From contig CAZACW010000002.1 in NCBI GenBank assembly GCA_964483785.1, positions 1 through 64,000 of the forward strand: DNA of 64,000 bases. The letters run 5' to 3'. The first letter of the stretch is position 1; each line of letters begins with the position of its first letter. The position numbers and the translations under genes were made by a program. Below the pieces are notes generated by a model. That model was not told where the DNA came from, did not search any database, and saw only the letters and a list, made by a program, of their open reading frames with translations. Shown here in pieces: positions 9,077-15,738 of this stretch. Source of the DNA: JABDGZ01 sp964483785 (GTDB lineage: Bacteria; Omnitrophota; Gorgyraeia; Zapsychrales; Fredricksoniimonadaceae).

Positions 9077-9125
9077 GGTTGTAAAGAAGGTCGAAAACGA
9101 CCGATATGCGAACAAATTTACGACC
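9077..9125 (+). other. Predicted nested hairpin downstream of gap
   Basis: GGTTGTAAA (9077-9085) can pair with TTTACGACC (9117-9125) with one G-U pair, enclosing GGTCG/CGACC (9089-9093/9098-9102). It lies in the gap 3' untranslated region just before the terminator. It may be a 3' UTR structure or small RNA. No gene is seen in 9046-9204. Confidence 0.35.
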
Positions 9126-9160
9126 AATAGGCGACAGTAATCCAATAATGGTCCAATAGA

Positions 9161-9192
9161 AGCCGGTTATATTAAAAATAACCGGCTTTTTT
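9161..9192 (+). terminator. Rho-independent terminator after gap
   Basis: A perfect 10-bp stem AGCCGGTTAT/ATAACCGGCT (9161-9170/9178-9187), a 7-nt loop and a run of six T. Confidence 0.9.
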
Positions 9193-9204
9193 GGGGCTAT
9201 TTAT

Positions 9205-9339
9205 CTATCAATTATTTTAAAATTAATATATATTACAGGTGTCCTTTATTAAACTATCAATAATCAAAAAATTAATAGATTTTATAGGTGTTATGTGGTA
9301 ATCTATCAGTAATAGAAAAATTGATAATTAAGGTGCTTT
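9205..9339 (+). repeat. Three tandem 49-bp imperfect repeats before the Fic gene
   Basis: Units begin at 9205, 9254 and 9303, an exact 49-bp period, each starting CTATCA. Units 1 and 2 match at about 36 of 49 positions; the third runs into the Fic start codon. Each contains an imperfect inverted repeat (CTATCAAT...ATTAATAG in unit 2, TATCA...TGATA in unit 3) and an AGGTG block at the same offset, which in unit 3 serves as the ribosome-binding site. Likely operators or a tandem duplication of the promoter region. Confidence 0.65.
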
Positions 9340-10719
9340 ATGAAAATTCCTTACTTTCCAAAATCTGAAGCAGCATTTAAAGAAGATATTTTTAAACAAT
9401 TAATGAATATTCATCAAGAGGTTCATACAAACTCTCAATTAGGTTTATTTTTGAAGAGTGTCTACGAAAAATATTACCCATGGGAGAGATTTAGTAATTT
9501 GCCTTTGCCTAATAATACTAATAATCATGAAATATTATGGTATTACATTAAAACATTTATGCGTTCGCCTAATAAACAAATCAGGAATCTCAAAGATGTT
9601 AATGGAAAACCTTTTGGATTCTCTTTGACGGATACCATTTTGAAGAATTTACATTCTATAGACATGCGTCTTTCAGATAATATTGTTTTTCAACATCAAG
9701 GAATTGAAGAAAATCAACAGCAAGAATGGCTTAAAAAGAGAGTCATTGCGTCTTTGATAGAGGAGGCTATCACTTCTTCACAGATCGAAGGTGCTGCAAC
9801 TACACGAAAGCAAGCAAAAGCTCTAATTAAAAGTGGTCAGAAGCCTCGAACACATGATGAAAAAATGATTTTAAATAATTATCATGCTATTCGCTTGATC
9901 ACAGAAAAATTAAAAGAAGATGCTTTGTCTCCTGAGTTAATTAAAAAGATACATGCAGTAATTGCTGATGGAGTATTGGATGACCCCAATGATGTGGGTT
10001 GTTTTCGGCATGATGAAAAAGATGAAGAGAAAATAAAGGTCTTCGATGAAGATGGAGAAATTTTATTTGTCCCGCCGCCTTATACAGAAGTTGAACAGCG
10101 TGTAGTAGAATTATGTAAATTTGCTAACGACGATCAGGAATTCTATCATCCAGTTATTAAAGCTATTATTCTGCACTTTATGATCGGCTATATTCATCCA
10201 TTTGCAGACGGTAATGGGCGTACAGCCAGAGGCTTGTTTTATTGGTATCTCGTAAGAAAGGGATATAGGCTTTTTGAGTATGTATCTATATCAGAAATTA
10301 TTAAACAAAGCATTGGTCAATATAAAAAGGCTTATCTTTATACTGAACGGGATGATGGAGATTTGACTTATTTTATTTATTATCATCTTGAGGTGATTCT
10401 AAAATGTATCGGGAGTCTTGAGCAGTATGTGCATAATAAGATATTACAACACGATGAGCTTAAGAAAAGTATTCGCAGGCAAGAAGATTTGAATCTACGA
10501 CAAATTGATTTGTTAAACCATGCCATTCGGCATAAAGATGCTATGTATACTATTAAAGGACATCTAAATTTAAATAAAATTTCTTGGGGTACAGCGCGTG
10601 CGGATTTATTAGATTTGGCCGATAAGAGTTTCTTAACTCGTCATAAAAGAGGCAAAGAGATATATTTTTTAATACCAGATAACATAGAAGATTTATTAAT
10701 AAAAGCTCCTAGAAAATAA
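9340..10719 (+). CDS. Fic-family AMPylase-type protein with self-inhibitory helix
   Basis: Fic proteins usually transfer AMP from ATP to a hydroxyl on target proteins. The 459-residue protein has an N-terminal domain, an inhibitory-helix motif SSQIEG (residues 146-151), matching the (S/T)xxxE(G/N) of class II Fic proteins, and the catalytic core HPFADGNGRTARG from H286. The C-terminus (about 390-459) looks like a winged helix, as in Fic proteins that bind their own promoter. Base composition is far more AT-rich than the flanking genes, suggesting acquisition by transfer. Tandem repeats precede it and a TPR gene follows 13 bp later. Targets are unknown. Confidence 0.92.
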   Translation: MKIPYFPKSEAAFKEDIFKQLMNIHQEVHTNSQLGLFLKSVYEKYYPWERFSNLPLPNNTNNHEILWYYIKTFMRSPNKQIRNLKDVNGKPFGFSLTDTILKNLHSIDMRLSDNIVFQHQGIEENQQQEWLKKRVIASLIEEAITSSQIEGAATTRKQAKALIKSGQKPRTHDEKMILNNYHAIRLITEKLKEDALSPELIKKIHAVIADGVLDDPNDVGCFRHDEKDEEKIKVFDEDGEILFVPPPYTEVEQRVVELCKFANDDQEFYHPVIKAIILHFMIGYIHPFADGNGRTARGLFYWYLVRKGYRLFEYVSISEIIKQSIGQYKKAYLYTERDDGDLTYFIYYHLEVILKCIGSLEQYVHNKILQHDELKKSIRRQEDLNLRQIDLLNHAIRHKDAMYTIKGHLNLNKISWGTARADLLDLADKSFLTRHKRGKEIYFLIPDNIEDLLIKAPRK

Positions 10720-10732
10720 TCCCAAAGGGCAC

Positions 10733-11596
10733 ATGAATAAATTAAGCAGAGTAGAAGAATTAGTTCGTATGAATAAATATGCTGATGCCTTGGGGGAGGT
10801 AAATAATATATTGAATTTGGACAATAAGAACCAAGAGGCACACATTTGTAAGGCAAGAATATTGAACATAATGGGTAGAAAAGAAGAGGCAATGGTTTTT
10901 TATGAAAGCATTATTAATCAATTTCCCGAGAATATCGATGCTCATTTAGATTTAGTGGATGAATATTCCTTTGCAATCAAAGTTAATGAACACAAAGAAC
11001 CGTTTAGTCTAAAAATTATTAGGCTCGGGGAAAGAATAAAAATTCTGGATTCACACAAGGCTCCATACTTTGAAATGGGAAATGCTTATCGAATTCTTGG
11101 AGAAATTTCTTTAGCGATAGATTCATATAACAACGCAATTCAACAGAAGGCATTAGACGCGAGGATTTGTGCTTTGTATTCAAAGAATACTCGTGAGAAA
11201 TCTAACATTGAGTACGCAATTAGAAGAATTTCGGAAGACCGAGAAATTATATATGATTCTTTATGCTCTAAAGCCGAATCTTTTCAGGAGATGGATAGAA
11301 ATAAAGAAGCAATAGAAACCTATCTAAAAGCAATTGATATGAATATTTTTAGGAAACGTGAATTTGAGAGTCATGATGAATATTACTCAATAAGAAATAT
11401 TTACGATGCTATGGGAAATAAGAAAGAAGCTAAAGCCTATGAAGAAAAAGCAAAAAGAATGGAGAAGATTTATAATGATGCTCAGGATAAAAGTAAAGGG
11501 CGCATGACAGAGGATGAGTTTAATAATTGGTATATTAATTATTTTGAATTTGATAAAGAAGGAAATATAATCGGACAAAAGAAAAAAATAAATTAA
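10733..11596 (+). CDS. TPR-repeat protein, unknown role
   Basis: A 287-residue soluble protein with degenerate tetratricopeptide repeats, for example around residues 10-75, 95-140 and 165-235 (the patterns LGEVNNILNLD, AYRILGEISLAIDSYNNAI and NKEAIETYLKAIDMN). TPRs build protein-interaction scaffolds. It follows the Fic gene by 13 bp and shares its AT-rich codon use, so the two were probably acquired together. It could be a Fic partner, target or inhibitor; this is inference from position only. Confidence 0.7.
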   Translation: MNKLSRVEELVRMNKYADALGEVNNILNLDNKNQEAHICKARILNIMGRKEEAMVFYESIINQFPENIDAHLDLVDEYSFAIKVNEHKEPFSLKIIRLGERIKILDSHKAPYFEMGNAYRILGEISLAIDSYNNAIQQKALDARICALYSKNTREKSNIEYAIRRISEDREIIYDSLCSKAESFQEMDRNKEAIETYLKAIDMNIFRKREFESHDEYYSIRNIYDAMGNKKEAKAYEEKAKRMEKIYNDAQDKSKGRMTEDEFNNWYINYFEFDKEGNIIGQKKKIN

Positions 11597-11615
11597 TCAA
11601 TAATTTAGAAGAATT

Positions 11616-11744
11616 ATGGACCTTGATAAATTGTTTTCCATTACAGAAAAACTTCAAAAGCAGACAATTGGTGAGCCTAGTTGGATTGCAGAAAAGCAAA
11701 CCTTTGAATACTCTGAGCGGTGTCTGGAGATCGTTGTAGAATAA
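11616..11744 (+). pseudogene. Short ORF (42 aa), probably a truncated gene
   Basis: A frame starting MDLDKLFSITEKLQKQ and ending CLEIVVE. Its stop codon coincides with the left end of the inverted-repeat element at 11743-11951, so the element may have truncated a longer gene. No continuation is seen beyond the element. Function unknown. Confidence 0.35.
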
Positions 11745-11951
11745 ATAGTGTCAGTTCTCCCGAAGCTGAAGAATAAGAAGCAGTTAAGTAAAAATTCGAA
11801 TAATTCGTTCTTTTTGCGAATAATTGATGGCAGGAGAATGTATGGGACGAGATCACAGGTATCGTCAAGAACGTGTTCGTGGCGGGCCCAAGAAGCCAAT
11901 TAATATTTAAGTGCTTCAAATATAAGTAGTTTGGGAGAACTGACACCATTT
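11743..11951. mobile_element. MITE-like element with 22-bp terminal inverted repeats
   Basis: The ends 11743-11764 and 11930-11951 are inverted repeats matching at 20 of 22 positions, with a perfect 14-bp core GTGTCAGTTCTCCC (11748-11761) and its complement (11933-11946). The 165-bp interior has no convincing transposase; a short frame at 11841 (MGRDHRYRQERV) may be a remnant. Consistent with a non-autonomous miniature transposon or a long-stem RNA. No clear target duplication was found. Confidence 0.55.
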
Positions 11952-11957
11952 AAAAAG

Positions 11958-11984
11958 GGGGCACTTTAGAGTGTCCCTTTTTTT
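11958..11984 (+). terminator. Rho-independent terminator
   Basis: Stem GGGGCACT (11958-11965) with AGTGTCCC (11970-11977), one G-U pair, TTAG loop and seven T. It closes the AT-rich islet and insulates the downstream MarR operon. Confidence 0.75.
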
Positions 11985-11993
11985 GGTGAAAAA

Positions 11994-12013
11994 TTACTTG
12001 CATTTGCAAGTAA
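11994..12013 (+). promoter_or_regulatory. MarR operator 1
   Basis: TTACTTGCATTTGCAAGTAA, a perfect 9-bp palindrome around TT. It overlaps a candidate -35 (TTGCAT, 11999-12004), so bound repressor would block RNA polymerase. Confidence 0.7.
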
Positions 12014-12026
12014 TAGGTGTTATGCT
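11999..12026 (+). promoter_or_regulatory. Promoter of the MarR-aas operon
   Basis: TTGCAT (11999-12004) and TATGCT (12021-12026) with a 16-bp spacer, bracketed by the two operators. Moderate consensus match only. Confidence 0.5.
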
Positions 12027-12036
12027 TTGGTTAGAG

Positions 12037-12056
12037 TTAGTTGCAAATGCAAGTAA
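12037..12056 (+). promoter_or_regulatory. MarR operator 2
   Basis: TTAGTTGCAAATGCAAGTAA, identical to operator 1 at 17 of 20 positions. Centres are 43 bp apart, about four helical turns, so two dimers could bind on the same face of the DNA. Confidence 0.65.
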
Positions 12057-12070
12057 ATGAAAGGAAGGCC

Positions 12071-12562
12071 ATGGCTGCACGTCAAGCATCATCCGAGAGA
12101 TTTCAGAAAGCCGGGGTGGACTTAGGCTTAGGCAAATACCATGAAGAAATGGTCTATGGGATCGGGCTCGTTTATGTCTCCATGATCAATAAGATCGAAT
12201 CCTACCTTAAAGATTTCGGTTTATCGCCCACGGACATGAATGTCCTGATGCTGGTCAAGCACCGCGGGGGATCCAAGGGCCTTTCCCAGGTCGATTTGGG
12301 AGAAAGGCTGATGGTTCCGCCCCATAACATGACCAGGGCCATCCAGAAATTAGAGAAGAAGGGCCTCTTGAAACGCAATAACGATCATAAGGACGGCAGG
12401 GTGAATCTTGTCATCATCAGTCCTAAAGGTTCAAAGCTTCTGGATGCAATCTGGCCGGGGTATGAAAGGATCCTCAAAAACCTCGCCGGCCGGCTGCCTT
12501 CCGATGCTCGAATGACCTTGGCCAGGCTTCTGCAGGATTGGCTGAATAGGGGACCAACATGA
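12071..12562 (+). CDS. MarR-family transcriptional regulator
   Basis: A 163-residue winged-helix regulator with the helix-turn-helix around SQVDLGERLMVPPHNMTRAIQKLEKKG in spirit (residues about 75-105) and a wing at NNDHKDGRVNLV. MarR proteins typically repress their own operon and are relieved by small lipophilic ligands. ATG at 12071 is preferred: AGGAAGG precedes it, whereas the upstream in-frame TTG and ATG lie inside operator 2. It overlaps the next gene by 4 bp, so a fatty-acid-related ligand is plausible. Confidence 0.88.
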   Translation: MAARQASSERFQKAGVDLGLGKYHEEMVYGIGLVYVSMINKIESYLKDFGLSPTDMNVLMLVKHRGGSKGLSQVDLGERLMVPPHNMTRAIQKLEKKGLLKRNNDHKDGRVNLVIISPKGSKLLDAIWPGYERILKNLAGRLPSDARMTLARLLQDWLNRGPT

Positions 12563-14814
12563 ACGGCCTGATCTTTCAATGCGCGCTCACATTCATGCGG
12601 TGTTTAAATTGGATCTTTGTCCGCACGGTTTATAAGATCAAAACCATGGGTCTTGAACACGTGCCTGGGCAGGGCGGGGCTTTGCTGATTGCCAATCATA
12701 TTTCCTATGTGGATGCCATTTTGATTGCGGCGGTGGTCAAAAGGCCGGTGCGTTTTCTGGTGCATAGCAAGATTTATGAAATACCTGTGATCAATTTGAT
12801 CTGCCGCCTCTCCAAGGCCATTTCCATTGATAAGGACGCGGGGCCCAAATCCATTATACACGTCCTGACCCAGGCTAAGGAAGCGATACGCCAGGGGGAC
12901 TTAGTCTGCATTTTTCCGGAAGGGGGACTGACCAGGACAGGCAATATGCTGCCCTTTCATAAAGGGTTTGAGCATATTATGAAGGATTTAGATGCGCCCA
13001 TTGTCCCCTTGTATTTGGACAATATATGGCCCAGCATTTTCAGTTTTTCCGACGGAAAATACTTCTGGAAAATGCCCAAACTCACCCTTTATCCTGTGTC
13101 CATTATATTCGGCTGGCCCATGGCCGCTTGCTCCAAGTCCTTTGAAGTCAGGCAAAGGGTCCAGGAATTAGGGGCAGAAGCCAATATCCTGCGCGGCGCC
13201 TGGCGCAAAAAACTGCATTTGGCCTTTATCGATGAAGTCAAACGCCATCCTTTCAAATTTTCCATGGCGGATTCTTTGGGCGCTGAGTTTAATTACGCCA
13301 AGACCTTTGCCGCTGTCGTGTCATTATCTAAAATTTTGTTTCCCCAAACCCGCCGGCCCATGGAAACCAATGAGATGGTCGGCCTCCTTCTGCCTTCTTC
13401 CTGCATGGGTGTTATCGCAAATTTGTCCGTGGCTTTTGCCGGCAAGGTCCCGGTCAATTTGAATTTTACGCTCTCCCATGAGGCCATGGCCTCCTGCATC
13501 AGCCAATGCCGCATGAAAACCATCATCACCTCCAAGGCCTTTATTGAAAAATTAGGGATTAAACCCGCTGAAACCATGGTGTTTATCGAGGATCTGAAGG
13601 TCAGGATCAATCCATTATTAAGCGCACTTTATTTCTTGGCGGCTGTCCTGCTTCCTAAGAATCTCTTAAGCCGGCTTTATGTCAGAGGGGACAAGGCCAA
13701 TGTCGATGATGTGGCCACCGTCATTTTCTCCAGCGGTTCCACCGGCGAGCCCAAGGGTGTGATGCTGACCCACGGTAACATTTTTTCTAACATCGAGAAT
13801 TTTTACCAGATTTTCAATATCCAGAAAGACGATGTGGTCATCGCGGCCCTGCCGTTCTTTCATTCCTTCGGGTTTACAGCGACGATGTGTTTTCCCATTG
13901 GCACGGCAGTGGGCGTGGCTTTTCATACCAATCCTCTGGATGCTTCGACGATCGGAAAATTGGCCCTGAAGTATAAAGGGACGATCCTGATGGGAACGCC
14001 CACCTTTATGTCCGCGTACATCAAAAAATGCACCTCGGAACAATTTGTCCATTTAAGGATGGCGGTGGTGGGCGCGGAAAAGCTAAAAGAAACGCTCGCC
14101 CAGGCCTTCCAGGAAAAATTCAAGGTCGTCCCTCTGGAAGGTTACGGGGCCACGGAACTTTCTCCCATTGCCATGGTGAATATCCCTGATCATCCGGTGG
14201 CCGGGACCAGGGAACTGCAGATCGGCCACAAATTCGGCATGGTCGGAAGCCCTATCCCGGGCGTAACGGCCAAAATCGTTGATCCGGACACTTTTGAAGC
14301 TAAAGGCCCTGACGAAGAAGGCCTTTTGCTCATCAAAGGCGCCAATGTGATGAAGGGATATCTGAACAATCCCGACAAGACGGCTGAAGTGATCAAGGAC
14401 GGCTGGTACATCACAGGGGACGTGGCTTCCATGGATCATGACGGCTTTGTGAAGATCACGGACCGCTTAAGCCGCTTCAGCAAGATCGCCGGAGAAATGG
14501 TCCCGCATATCAAGATTGAAGAGAACATCATGGAAGCCATGGGTGCTGTTGATCCTGTGGTGGCTGTCACGTCCCTCGAAGATGAGAAAAAAGGGGAACG
14601 GCTGATCGTGCTTCACGCGGTGGACGTTGACATGGACGCCATCACGGATGCGCTGATCAGTAAGGGGATCCCCAATTTGTGGATTCCCAAAAAAGACAGT
14701 TTTTATAAGGTGGATGCGATCCCGCTTTTAGGGACAGGGAAGATTGATCTGAAAAAAATCAAAGCCATGGCCGCGGCATTGACCCAGGCCAAGCCGGTGG
14801 AAGGTGTGGTGTAA
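12559..14814 (+). CDS. aas: Bifunctional acyltransferase / acyl-ACP synthetase (Aas-like)
   Basis: A 751-residue fusion. The N-terminal PlsC domain shows NHISYVD (H47, D52) and FPEGGLTRTG near residue 118. The C-terminal AMP-binding (ANL) domain has the P-loop SSGSTGEPKGVMLTHGN near residue 390, the GYGATELSP motif and TGDVASMD. E. coli Aas (719 residues) re-acylates lysophosphatidylethanolamine and ligates fatty acids to ACP at the inner membrane; the same domain order suggests uptake or recycling of fatty acids here. It lies between the MarR gene (4-bp overlap) and a hydrolase gene, in an operon probably controlled by that regulator. Confidence 0.9.
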   Translation: MNGLIFQCALTFMRCLNWIFVRTVYKIKTMGLEHVPGQGGALLIANHISYVDAILIAAVVKRPVRFLVHSKIYEIPVINLICRLSKAISIDKDAGPKSIIHVLTQAKEAIRQGDLVCIFPEGGLTRTGNMLPFHKGFEHIMKDLDAPIVPLYLDNIWPSIFSFSDGKYFWKMPKLTLYPVSIIFGWPMAACSKSFEVRQRVQELGAEANILRGAWRKKLHLAFIDEVKRHPFKFSMADSLGAEFNYAKTFAAVVSLSKILFPQTRRPMETNEMVGLLLPSSCMGVIANLSVAFAGKVPVNLNFTLSHEAMASCISQCRMKTIITSKAFIEKLGIKPAETMVFIEDLKVRINPLLSALYFLAAVLLPKNLLSRLYVRGDKANVDDVATVIFSSGSTGEPKGVMLTHGNIFSNIENFYQIFNIQKDDVVIAALPFFHSFGFTATMCFPIGTAVGVAFHTNPLDASTIGKLALKYKGTILMGTPTFMSAYIKKCTSEQFVHLRMAVVGAEKLKETLAQAFQEKFKVVPLEGYGATELSPIAMVNIPDHPVAGTRELQIGHKFGMVGSPIPGVTAKIVDPDTFEAKGPDEEGLLLIKGANVMKGYLNNPDKTAEVIKDGWYITGDVASMDHDGFVKITDRLSRFSKIAGEMVPHIKIEENIMEAMGAVDPVVAVTSLEDEKKGERLIVLHAVDVDMDAITDALISKGIPNLWIPKKDSFYKVDAIPLLGTGKIDLKKIKAMAAALTQAKPVEGVV

Positions 14815-14815
14815 T

Positions 14816-15598
14816 ATGCACCTGACAAAATCCGAAATCACACTGCACACCAAGGACCATCAGCGTATCGCGGCCGTTCATCATCAGCAAGGGCATGACA
14901 AGGTGGTGGTGCTGGCCCATGGTTTTTACAACAGCAAGGACGCCTATTTGTTCCGCGGCATTACGGACAAAATCGCCGAACATTTTGATGTGATCGCCTT
15001 TGATTTTCGCGGGCATGGCCGGAGTTCAGGGCTATTTACCTGGACCGTCAAGGAATGTGAAGATCTGCGGACAGTGATCGCCTACGCCCGTCAATGCGGC
15101 TATCCCTCCATAGGCCTCATGGCGTTTTCCCTGGGGGCGGCCGTGGGCATCTTGGAGTCCGCGCACAATACCGACATCAAGACAATCATCGCTGTGAGCG
15201 CCCCTTATGATTTCTGGAAAATCGATTATCATTTTTGGAAACCCGGCATGCTGGATGATTTGAGGCTGAATATCGGCCGCAAGGGAAAGGCCAAGGGGGT
15301 GCGCCCCGGACATCCGTGGGGGCCTAAGACGGCGCCCATCGATGTGGTTGAGCGCATTTCACCCAGGCCGGTCTTGTTCATCCACGGCAGCGACGATTGG
15401 CTGATCAATGTGCGCCACAGCCGTCAACTTTACAACAGGGCCAAGGAGCCCAAAAGATTGGAAATCATCGACCAAGGCGGCCACGCGGAAACCTTGTTCG
15501 ATGAAAAACCGGAAGAATTCATGCAAATGGCCATCGCCTGGTTTAAAGAACATTTATCATTGGATAGGCCCATGCAATCTCAAGCAAAGGACGAATGA
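14816..15598 (+). CDS. Alpha/beta hydrolase
   Basis: A 260-residue serine hydrolase fold. The oxyanion region is VVLAHGFYNSKD, the nucleophile elbow is LMAFSLGAAVG (variant G-x-S-x-G with alanine first), the acid is in FIHGSDDWLI and the histidine in DQGGHAETLF. Probable esterase or lipase; substrate unknown. ATG at 14816 begins one base after the aas stop. Its place in the acyl-lipid operon suggests it releases fatty acids used by the neighbouring synthetase, which is inference. Confidence 0.82.
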   Translation: MHLTKSEITLHTKDHQRIAAVHHQQGHDKVVVLAHGFYNSKDAYLFRGITDKIAEHFDVIAFDFRGHGRSSGLFTWTVKECEDLRTVIAYARQCGYPSIGLMAFSLGAAVGILESAHNTDIKTIIAVSAPYDFWKIDYHFWKPGMLDDLRLNIGRKGKAKGVRPGHPWGPKTAPIDVVERISPRPVLFIHGSDDWLINVRHSRQLYNRAKEPKRLEIIDQGGHAETLFDEKPEEFMQMAIAWFKEHLSLDRPMQSQAKDE

Positions 15599-15738
15599 TG
15601 AGAAAAATCATGACAACGCTGCTCCAGTTGGTTTTTACCTTGCTGGAAATCGGAGATCAGGCTGTGATCAGCGGTGACCGGACATTCGTTCGAACGGGGC
15701 CGCTTAAGGTCATTCTAAGGAGGTCATTATGTTTTTGA
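15598..15738 (+). CDS. Possible small protein (46 aa)
   Basis: An ATGA-coupled frame starting MRKIMTTLLQLVF and running 10 bp into the next gene. It has a short hydrophobic N-terminus and a basic C-terminus. The overlap at both ends fits an operon gene, but composition and length give little support, and part of it contains the ribosome-binding site of the next gene (AAGGAGG). Confidence 0.35.
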   Translation: MRKIMTTLLQLVFTLLEIGDQAVISGDRTFVRTGPLKVILRRSLCF

